From Hyphomicrobiaceae bacterium (lineage in GTDB: Bacteria; Pseudomonadota; Alphaproteobacteria; Rhizobiales; Xanthobacteraceae), in assembly GCA_947472885.1 (NCBI GenBank), contig CANJBX010000041.1, positions 1 to 33,629 on the forward strand: a DNA stretch of 33,629 nucleotides, read 5' to 3'. The notes below the pieces were generated by a model. It searched no databases. It was not told where the DNA came from and saw nothing but the letters and a program-made list of their open reading frames with translations. Shown here one piece after another: positions 27,932-33,629 of this stretch. Numbering within the stretch: position 1 is the first letter of the stretch; each line of letters opens with the position of its first letter. The position numbers were made by a program, and so were the translations under genes.

Positions 27932-29317
27932 CTATTCGGCAGCGGCCAGCCCGTACCGGGCGGTCGGGGTGCGCATGGTGACCAGTTCCTCGGCCATGGT
28001 GGGATGGACCGCCATGGTGGCGTCGAAGTCGGCCTTGGTGGCCTTCATTTTGACCGCGATGCCAATCAACTGGATCATCTCGCCCGCGCTTTCGCCGACG
28101 ATATGGCAGCCCAGCACGCGGTCGGTCTCGCCATCGACGACGAGCTTCATCAGGACGCGGGTGTCGCGGCCGGACAGCGTCGCCTTCATGGGTCTGAACG
28201 TTGCCTTGTAGATATCGACCCGGCGGAAATCCCGGCACGCCTGCGTCTCGGTCATGCCGATGACGCCAATTTCCGGTTCGGAATAAACCGCCGTCGGTAC
28301 GTTGGCATGATCGACCTTGGTCGGCTTGTTACCGAACACCGTATCGGCAAAGGCATGGCCTTCGCGGATCGCGACCGGAGTCAGTGCGATGCGGTTTGTA
28401 ACATCGCCAACGGCATAGATATTAGAAACCGAGGTGCGGGAGAATTCATCGACCGCGATGCCGCCGTTGGCCGCGAGCTTGACGCCTGCATTCTCGAGGC
28501 CAAGCCCCTTCACGTTCGGCTTGCGGCCGGTCGCGAACATTACCTTGTCCGTATCGATCAGCGAGCCGTCACCCAGCTTGACCCCATAGCTGCCGCCTGC
28601 CGCCTCAACTGCCGTGACGGTATGGCCACACACGAATTTCACGCCGCGTTTTTCCATTTCAGCGCGCACATGCATGCGCACGTCGTCGTCGAAGTCACGC
28701 AGCACATTTTCGCCGCGATAGACAATGGTCACTTCGGAACCGAGGCCCGCGAAGATGCCGGCAAACTCGACCGCAACATAGCCGCCGCCCTGGATCACGA
28801 TACGGCGTGGCAACTCCGGCAGATGGAAAGCCTCGTTCGACGAGATCACATGCTCAATGCCGGGAATATTCTCGCCGGCGAACGGCCAGCCGCCGGTCGC
28901 GATCAGGATGTGCTTCGCATTGACCGTGCCGCCGCTCGCCAGCGCAATGGTGTTGGCATCCTTGATCGTCGCGCGCGTGCGCACGATCTGCGCGCCGGGC
29001 TTGGTAAGGTTCGCCACATAGGCCGCCTCCAGCCGGTCGATTTCCCTGTCCTTGTTGGCGATCAGCTTCGCCCAGTCGAACTTGGCTTCAGGAACCGTCC
29101 AGCCGAAACCCGCGGCATCCTCGAACTCGTGATGAAACCGCGAGGCATAGACCAGCAGCTTCTTGGGCACGCAGCCACGAATGACACACGTTCCGCCGAC
29201 ACGATACTCCTCCGCCACCATGACCCTGGCGCCATAGCCCGCGGCGATGCGCGCAGCACGCACACCGCCCGAGCCGGCACCGATGACGAACAGATCGACG
29301 TCAGCAGCCGCAGTCAT
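27932..29317 (-). CDS. gor: Glutathione-disulfide reductase
   Basis: This 461-residue flavoprotein reduces oxidised glutathione with NADPH. The FAD-binding motif GAGSGGVRAAR is at residues 13-23. The redox pair is Cys44 and Cys49 in GGTCVIRGCVPKK. The NADPH motif GGGYVAVEFAGIFAGLG is in mid-protein. The C-terminal HPTMAEELVTM provides the His-Glu proton-transfer pair. The start ATG overlaps the stop of the preceding DUF2059 gene (TGATG), so translation is probably coupled. It belongs to an apparent rpiA-DUF2059-gor operon. Confidence 0.96.
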   Translation of the reverse strand: MTAAADVDLFVIGAGSGGVRAARIAAGYGARVMVAEEYRVGGTCVIRGCVPKKLLVYASRFHHEFEDAAGFGWTVPEAKFDWAKLIANKDREIDRLEAAYVANLTKPGAQIVRTRATIKDANTIALASGGTVNAKHILIATGGWPFAGENIPGIEHVISSNEAFHLPELPRRIVIQGGGYVAVEFAGIFAGLGSEVTIVYRGENVLRDFDDDVRMHVRAEMEKRGVKFVCGHTVTAVEAAGGSYGVKLGDGSLIDTDKVMFATGRKPNVKGLGLENAGVKLAANGGIAVDEFSRTSVSNIYAVGDVTNRIALTPVAIREGHAFADTVFGNKPTKVDHANVPTAVYSEPEIGVIGMTETQACRDFRRVDIYKATFRPMKATLSGRDTRVLMKLVVDGETDRVLGCHIVGESAGEMIQLIGIAVKMKATKADFDATMAVHPTMAEELVTMRTPTARYGLAAAE

Positions 29318-29853
29318 CAGAGATCGTGGCCCTTCTTTTTCATCTCGACGCGCATGCGCGTGATGACCTGCTCGGAAAACGTATTGGCCCAGTCCTGCGC
29401 ACGCTTAAAACCGTCTTCCACCGCGAGCGACTCCTCGGTCAAAACTTTCTTGCCGAGCGTGGTCCGGTAAAACGCCAGCAATTCTTTCAATTCATTTTCA
29501 GAAAAGCGGCTCGCGTAGGCCCGCGCAACCTCGGTGTAAACCTCGGCCTTCTTCGGCTCGTACTCCTTGCGCAACTGTGCGGTCACTTCGTTCAGCGGCT
29601 TGGCCAGACTTGGATTGGTCGGCAAAAAGGCATTCTTGGCGCTCTCGATGACGCCGGCCACCATGCTGTCGAACATTTCAACACCGCCCTTCAATGCCAG
29701 CAACTCCTTGGCTAGGTTCACCGCAGTTGCAGAGGGATTCGGATTCGATGGCGGAGTCGGACGCGGCTGTGCCCATGCGCTGGTGGAAATAAAGCCCGCG
29801 AAGGCAATGGCGGCGACCAGTGACAGGCCACGCAACGACAATCTGAAATTCAT
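29317..29853 (-). CDS. DUF2059 exported protein
   Basis: This 178-residue protein begins with a Sec signal peptide (MNFRLSLRGLSLVAAIAFAG…AWAQ, cleavage near residue 30). Its mature part (residues about 60-170) matches the DUF2059 pattern, for example YASRFSENELKELLAFYRTTLGKK. Its function is unknown. The start at 29853 was chosen because AAGGAG lies 6 bp before it. An ATG at 29874 lies upstream of that site. It is 40 bp downstream of rpiA and overlaps gor by one base, so it is linked to pentose phosphate and glutathione redox only by position. Confidence 0.85.
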   Translation of the reverse strand: MNFRLSLRGLSLVAAIAFAGFISTSAWAQPRPTPPSNPNPSATAVNLAKELLALKGGVEMFDSMVAGVIESAKNAFLPTNPSLAKPLNEVTAQLRKEYEPKKAEVYTEVARAYASRFSENELKELLAFYRTTLGKKVLTEESLAVEDGFKRAQDWANTFSEQVITRMRVEMKKKGHDL

Positions 29854-29893
29854 AGTCCACTCCTTCAGGGTCATATTTTCTGGTTGTTTTCTT

Positions 29894-30592
29894 CTACTTG
29901 TCGATGACGCGAATGCCGGTTGCCGGATCGGCGAGAATGGCGGTCGTCACCAGCCCAATGAAAAGTCCATGTTCCACAACACCGGGAATTTGGCAGAGCC
30001 GCGCCGCCAGCGCCGCCGGATCTGGAATGCGCTCCAGCGCCGCGTCGAGAATCCAATGTCCTCCATCCGTGACAAAAGGATGGCCTTCCTTGGTCCGCCG
30101 CAGCAGCGCCGGGCCGGGACATCCCATCTCGGCGGCCGCTTTTTCGACAGCATGACGGGTCGCCGCAAAGCCAAACACGTTGACTTCAACCGGAAGCAAA
30201 AAACGACCCAGAACCTGAACCCATTTCGTCACGTCTGCGATCACAATCATGCGAGCCGACGCAGCGGCCACGATCTTTTCCCGCAGCAGCGCGCCGCCGC
30301 CGCCCTTGATCACACTCAGGTCCGGCGCGATTTCGTCGGCACCATCGATGGTCAGGTCAAGCTCGGGCGTTTCTTCCAGGGTCGTCAGCGGCACACCCAG
30401 ACTTTCAGCCTGGAGCCGCGTCACTTCGGACGTCGGCACGCCGACGATGGACAGTCCGCCCTGCACGCGTTCCGCGAGCAGTTCCACGAAATGCTTGGCG
30501 GTCGAGCCGGTGCCGAGGCCGAGCTTCATTCCTGGCTGCACCATATCGAGGGCGCGCGCGGCCGCAGCGCGCTTGAGCTTTTCGATATCCAT
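29894..30592 (-). CDS. rpiA: Ribose-5-phosphate isomerase A
   Basis: This 232-residue enzyme interconverts ribose 5-phosphate and ribulose 5-phosphate. The family motifs [13 protein letters not shown] (phosphate loop), DGADEI (catalytic Asp) and [11 protein letters not shown] (catalytic Lys) are present in order. It is complete. It is the first gene of a minus-strand unit with DUF2059 and gor, and it is divergent from gph, which lies 224 bp away. Together these serve the carbon-sugar and redox economy of the cell. Confidence 0.96.
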   Translation of the reverse strand: MDIEKLKRAAAARALDMVQPGMKLGLGTGSTAKHFVELLAERVQGGLSIVGVPTSEVTRLQAESLGVPLTTLEETPELDLTIDGADEIAPDLSVIKGGGGALLREKIVAAASARMIVIADVTKWVQVLGRFLLPVEVNVFGFAATRHAVEKAAAEMGCPGPALLRRTKEGHPFVTDGGHWILDAALERIPDPAALAARLCQIPGVVEHGLFIGLVTTAILADPATGIRVIDK

Positions 30593-30816
30593 GCCTACGA
30601 GACGTGCCTTGTCGTTGAATGGCTGACTGTTCTAGCGTCATCCGGGTTCCCCGCCTAGGGAAACATCAGCCCATCCCGGGGCTTCGGACGTTGAATTTGC
30701 AGCTATTTATCGGGTGGACGGGTTCCCGCAGGGGACTCATTGGCGCTGCCAAGTTTCCTGTGCCCTGCGGCTTTCCGCCGTCCCCATGGGCAGGAATTTG
30801 TATTACTTAAGTGGCA

Positions 30817-31500
30817 ATGAGCACGACCAAGACTTCCATCATTTTCGATCTCGACGGCACGCTGGTCGATACCGCGCCGGATCTCATCGAAACCCTCAAC
30901 GTGATTCTCACCCGCGAAGGTTTCAACGCCGTCGCTTATGGAGCAGCGCGTGAAGCCATTGGCGGCGGCGCCCGCCGGATGCTGGAGCAAGGCCTCGCCA
31001 ACGACGGCCATTCAGTTACGCCTGAACGACTTGACGATCTCACTGCCGATTTCATCGACTACTACGCCAAGCATATCGCCGACCATTCCCAACCCTTCCC
31101 CGGCCTTCACACCGCGCTCGACACGCTGGCTGCGGATGGCCACACCTTTGCAGTCTGCACTAACAAGCTCGAATGGCTATCGGTGCGATTACTCGATGCG
31201 CTCCAGCTGTCGTCGCGGTTCGTGACCATCTGCGGACAAGACACGTTCAAGATCGCGAAGCCCAATCCCGAAGTGCTGCGCAAAACCATTGCGGCGGCGG
31301 GCGGCGACATCTCGCGCTCGATCATGGTCGGCGATTCCATTACCGACATCGCGACGGCGCGTGCCGCCGGCATTCCCGTCATTGCGGTCGACTTCGGCTA
31401 CACCGACACGCCGGTGACGGAGCTGGGTCCCGATATCGTCATCAGCAGTTTCGATGAATTGCCGGCCGCAGTGCGGACGCTGACCCGGAAATGGCAGTGA
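30817..31500 (+). CDS. gph: Phosphoglycolate phosphatase (HAD family)
   Basis: This 227-residue HAD-superfamily hydrolase removes phosphate from 2-phosphoglycolate, formed from DNA repair or photorespiration. Motif I is FDLDGTLVDT, with the nucleophile Asp. CTNK (motif II), KPNP (motif III Lys) and VGDSITDIATARAAG (motif IV) follow. ATG 30817 was chosen over GTG 30811; no clear ribosome-binding site separates them. It is divergent from rpiA. HAD phosphatases are hard to assign exactly, but the Gph-type cap region and context support this. Confidence 0.85.
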   Translation: MSTTKTSIIFDLDGTLVDTAPDLIETLNVILTREGFNAVAYGAAREAIGGGARRMLEQGLANDGHSVTPERLDDLTADFIDYYAKHIADHSQPFPGLHTALDTLAADGHTFAVCTNKLEWLSVRLLDALQLSSRFVTICGQDTFKIAKPNPEVLRKTIAAAGGDISRSIMVGDSITDIATARAAGIPVIAVDFGYTDTPVTELGPDIVISSFDELPAAVRTLTRKWQ

Positions 31501-31821
31501 CTCTTCGGCCTGTTCCGCTGGCTAAAGGCAGCGACTATTCGCGGTATGGTTAACTTGCAGCGCCGGTTTTCGCCGCGCTGCAAACGTGAGGCGATGCGAG
31601 AACCGCCCGCCATTCCCTCTACTTTTCGAAAATACCCCTCAAATTGACGTAAATCCGGTGTCATTGGACCACTGGCCGGGACCTTCGGCATTTCACATTA
31701 CCCCAAGCGTACCCCCGACCCGCCCTTGCGTGAATCTGCGTCAGGTTGCGCGATCCGGACCCCGTTCGTTATGGTGCGTCATAGTGTCTACGGGCTGATA
31801 ATTCAGGTCCCACGGGTGGTT
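31501..31821. other. Gene-free 321-bp spacer
   Basis: I see no convincing gene. TTGCAGCG at 31555-31562 pairs with CGCTGCAA at 31576-31583, a hairpin after gph without a T-run. The promoter of the lipoprotein gene is presumably within about 31600-31800, but no clear box is visible. Confidence 0.4.
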
Positions 31822-32352
31822 ATGATGAAACGTGTTCTCGCGATAATGGCTTGCGGTGTGTCGCTCTCGGCATGCGGATCGATGAACTGGTCGATGCCAA
31901 GCATGGACATGTCGGCGTTCAAGACCGCGCCCATCAGTGCAAGCGTGCGTGTTGAATCAGAGCCCGCGGGTGCGGAAGCCAAGGCGCCGACCGGCCCCGG
32001 CTGCCGCACGCCCTGCACGCTCGCACTTCCCGCCAACGGCACCACGGTCGTCAGCTTCTCGCTGCAAGGCTATCTGCCCCATTCCATTCCGGTGACAATC
32101 ACGACAGCGCGCGAAGGCGGGGACCTCCCGGAATCGGGCGCCGCCGATAGTGTTCGTGTCGATCCGAGCCCGGTTTTTGCCGCGCTTGAAATAGCGCCGC
32201 CTCCCCCGCCACCGCCGCGCAAGAAGGCAGCCCCGCCGAAGAAGCCACGCCCGAATCCTGCACCCGCCGCGCGAGCCGCACCGGCTCCGCCGCCCCCGCA
32301 GCCTGGCTTCGGTCCGCCAGCCGGTGCGCCACCGCAGTCCGTGTTCCGTTAA
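31822..32352 (+). CDS. PEGA-like lipoprotein with proline-rich tail
   Basis: The 176-residue product has a lipoprotein signal: MMKRVLAIMACGVSLSAC with the lipobox LSAC and acylated Cys18. Residues about 36-90 resemble a PEGA-type beta domain (RVESEPAGAEA … CRTPCTLALPANGTTVVSF … GYLPHSIPVTI). From about 125 onward the chain is mostly Pro, Ala and Lys, likely an extended linker near the cell wall. The start at ATG 31822 or 31825 is uncertain; GGGTGG lies just upstream. Function is unknown, and an envelope role is inferred. A strong terminator follows. Confidence 0.78.
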   Translation: MMKRVLAIMACGVSLSACGSMNWSMPSMDMSAFKTAPISASVRVESEPAGAEAKAPTGPGCRTPCTLALPANGTTVVSFSLQGYLPHSIPVTITTAREGGDLPESGAADSVRVDPSPVFAALEIAPPPPPPPRKKAAPPKKPRPNPAPAARAAPAPPPPQPGFGPPAGAPPQSVFR

Positions 32353-32372
32353 GTTAGAGAATTTCCATTTAC

Positions 32373-32406
32373 AACGGCCGCCATGCGCAAGCACGGCGGC
32401 CGTTTT
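32373..32406 (+). terminator. Intrinsic terminator after the lipoprotein gene
   Basis: A 10-bp stem (32373-32382 with 32395-32404) has a 12-base loop and is followed by TTGCATT. It lies 21 bp past the lipoprotein stop codon. Confidence 0.75.
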
Positions 32407-32465
32407 GCATTATGCTACGCACAACGCTTGCGCGGACGCGCTGATCTGAAACAGGAAAGTTGAAG

Positions 32466-33032
32466 ATGGATGCACTCGACGCCATGCAAACGCGGCGCAC
32501 GGTTGGACGCCTTGTTGATCCCGCGCCTGACGACGCAGCACTCGCCCGCGCCTTCCAGGCCGCGGTGGCCGCGCCCGATCACAAGCGGCTGCGGCCATGG
32601 CGCTTCCTTGTTATCACCGGCGACGCCCGCAAGCAGCTTGGCGGGCTGATGGCGCAATCGCTCAAGCAACGCAAGCCGGACGTCAGCAGCGAAGACATGG
32701 AACGCGAGAGCGGCAAATCGCTGCGCGCGCCGATGATCATCACCGTGGTGGCGAAGATCGACAAGACCGCGAGCATCCCAGAAATCGAACAGACGCTTGC
32801 CACCGGCGCGGCAACCCAGAACCTGATGCTGGCGCTGCATGCGCAAGGCTACGGCACCGCATGGAAGACCGGCCCCGGCAGCTATTCACAGGTCGTGCGG
32901 GATGGCCTTGGTCTCGCCAGCGGCGATCAGATCGTCGGATTCATCTATGCCGGTTCGATGTCCGCGCAGCCGCCCGCCATGGCACCCGCCAACTGGCAGG
33001 ATTATGTGAGCGCGTGGAGCGGAACGGCGTAG
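32466..33032 (+). CDS. Nitroreductase-family oxidoreductase
   Basis: This 188-residue flavoprotein resembles the YdjA-like nitroreductases. The FMN-binding pattern near the start is QTRRTVGRLVDPAPD. APDHKRLRPWRFLVI, ATGAATQNLMLALHAQGYGTAWKTG and a C-terminal VGFIYAGS follow. It reduces nitro compounds, quinones or similar with NAD(P)H; the natural substrate is unknown. ATG 32466 was chosen because AGGAAAG lies about 6 bp upstream; a TTG at 32460 is also possible. No partner genes are visible. Confidence 0.85.
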   Translation: MDALDAMQTRRTVGRLVDPAPDDAALARAFQAAVAAPDHKRLRPWRFLVITGDARKQLGGLMAQSLKQRKPDVSSEDMERESGKSLRAPMIITVVAKIDKTASIPEIEQTLATGAATQNLMLALHAQGYGTAWKTGPGSYSQVVRDGLGLASGDQIVGFIYAGSMSAQPPAMAPANWQDYVSAWSGTA

Positions 33033-33113
33033 GCCGAAATGGAATTATACCCAACTCAAGCGGCGTTTCATTCGCGGATGTGATAGCATGTCCCGTGAAT
33101 CAAGGAGGCTGAC

Positions 33114-33230
33114 ATGGCCAAAGGCGAGCAGAAGAGCAACCGCGAGAAGAAGAAGCCCAAGAAGGACAAGATCGCAGCCGGCGCCAAGCCCGGCATGCCG
33201 AATATCGGTTCGGGTTCGGGCAAGAAGTAA
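33114..33230 (+). CDS. 38-residue Lys-rich small protein
   Basis: The short gene encodes MAKGEQKSNREKKKPKKDK and then a Gly/Pro/Ser tail ending GSGSGKK. AAGGAGG lies 5 bp before the ATG, a near-ideal ribosome-binding site. The product is strongly basic, with no hydrophobic segment. I recall similar short Lys-rich hypothetical proteins in alphaproteobacteria, but no function. It is likely cytosolic and could bind nucleic acid. An 8-bp hairpin at 33266-33287 follows. Confidence 0.7.
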   Translation: MAKGEQKSNREKKKPKKDKIAAGAKPGMPNIGSGSGKK

Positions 33231-33265
33231 ATCCCGGCTGCGTTAAGCGGTCACTGATTACAATC

Positions 33266-33287
33266 ATCGCGCCTAAACTGGCGCGAT
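33266..33287 (+). terminator. Hairpin after the 38-aa gene
   Basis: ATCGCGCC at 33266-33273 pairs with GGCGCGAT at 33280-33287 around a six-base loop. There is no T-run, so it is a weak terminator candidate. Confidence 0.35.
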
Positions 33288-33296
33288 ATCCGCTGC

Positions 33297-33324
33297 TTGA
33301 CAGAGCAGTCTCCGGCCTTATGAA
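33297..33324 (+). promoter_or_regulatory. Probable sigma-70 promoter of tRNA-Val
   Basis: TTGACA at 33297-33302 and TATGAA at 33319-33324 are separated by 16 bp. The expected start lies about 7 bp before the tRNA. Both boxes are close to consensus. Confidence 0.65.
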
Positions 33325-33337
33325 TGCGGCCGGTTAC

Positions 33338-33412
33338 GGGCGTTTAGCTCAGCGGGAGAGCGTTCCCTTCACACGGGAGAGGTCGAAGGTTCGATCCCTT
33401 CAACGCCCACCA
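33338..33412 (+). tRNA. tRNA-Val(CAC)
   Basis: The 75-base sequence folds as a cloverleaf. The acceptor GGGCGTT pairs with AACGCCC, the D arm is TAGCTCAGCGGGAGAGC, and the T arm contains GGTTCGATCCC. The anticodon stem TTCCC/GGGAG closes a seven-base loop, TTCACAC, whose central triplet CAC reads GUG (valine). CCA is encoded at 33410-33412. It is complete. Confidence 0.93.
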
Positions 33413-33564
33413 TTTCCCGAAAAATCAATGCCTTAGCTCTGGGTTTTCTCCGGTGGGACACACAGGGGAGGCATTGTCTTTGTTCGCCGTCAGCACCCCT
33501 GAGACCATTTGAGGGACTTCACGAAGGGAGGATTTCTGGTTCATCGTAGCCGCAAGGAGCGAAG
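33413..33564. other. Short region between tRNA-Val and the IS3-like gene
   Basis: Past the tRNA, an 8-base inverted repeat (33426-33433 with 33469-33476) is visible, too widely spaced to be a simple hairpin. The left end of the IS-like element is presumably in the second half, but its exact tip cannot be fixed from one side. Confidence 0.35.
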
Positions 33565-33629
33565 ATGAAACAGAAACCCGGACCGGGCAAAGCGCCCGCA
33601 GAACAAGTGCTGAAGGACATTCGGCGTCA
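33565..33629 (+). CDS. IS3-like transposase OrfA, N-terminal fragment
   Basis: The window ends after 21 codons: MKQKPGPGKAPAEQVLKDIRR. This is the characteristic start of an OrfA protein of IS3-family elements that are common in Bradyrhizobium-type genomes, where a helix-turn-helix domain would follow. AAGGAG lies 5 bp before the ATG. The rest of the gene, the OrfB integrase and the right end lie outside. The family call rests on these residues only. Confidence 0.7.
   Translation, partial: MKQKPGPGKAPAEQVLKDIRR

Noticed and set aside
27869-29470. A 533-codon plus-strand frame opposite gor
   Set aside because: Antisense to glutathione reductase with both active-site cysteines in place.

Overview
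This window looks like chromosomal DNA of a GC-rich alphaproteobacterium of the order Hyphomicrobiales (Rhizobiales), probably in or near the Bradyrhizobium/Afipia/Xanthobacteraceae group. That placement rests on remembered family features: a DUF2865 exported protein, tandem kup genes, an alphaproteobacterial-type citramalate synthase, a short psd with pssA, a class II DAHP synthase, and an OrfA N-terminus of a type common in Bradyrhizobium. Both window ends fall in apparent insertion-sequence DNA: an IS21-like end at 1-148 and the start of an IS3-like OrfA at 33565-33629. The window may therefore be a contig that broke at repeats.

Layout. 1-3604: an IS end abuts a truncated kup potassium transporter gene, followed by an intact tandem kup. 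3768-5402: motA-motB flagellar stator operon (minus). 5601-7780: mmsA and a GST-family gene (plus). 7868-10823: a TRAP transporter operon dctQ-dctM-dctP (minus). 10999-15271: a minus-strand run of an ATM1-like ABC exporter, psd, pssA and a ureE without urease genes in view. 15444-16049: LOG-family phosphoribohydrolase (plus). 16059-20042: a tight minus-strand operon cysS - GNAT - 37-aa membrane peptide - cimA - VOC protein. 20395-23724: a plus-strand group with a six-cysteine secreted protein, maleylacetoacetate isomerase, an EamA transporter and a DUF2865 protein. 23731-30592: minus-strand metabolic genes rpiA, DUF2059, gor, class II DAHP synthase, extradiol dioxygenase and nadE. 30817-33230: plus-strand gph, a PEGA-like lipoprotein, a nitroreductase and a 38-aa Lys-rich peptide. 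33338-33412: tRNA-Val(CAC), then the right-hand IS.

How the genes work together. Most are core or near-core metabolism: K+ uptake, motility, valine catabolism, phosphatidylethanolamine synthesis (pssA makes phosphatidylserine, psd decarboxylates it), isoleucine and aromatic amino-acid entry steps, NAD synthesis, pentose phosphate and glutathione redox (rpiA, gor), and phosphoglycolate salvage (gph). I found no CRISPR array, phage region, toxin-antitoxin pair, defence system or biosynthetic cluster. The most noteworthy items are the IS-truncated kup copy with repeated IS termini, ureE in a phospholipid operon, two very small genes with excellent ribosome-binding sites, a structured intergenic region at 10824-10998 that could hold a plus-strand small RNA, and the structured leader at 20043-20394.
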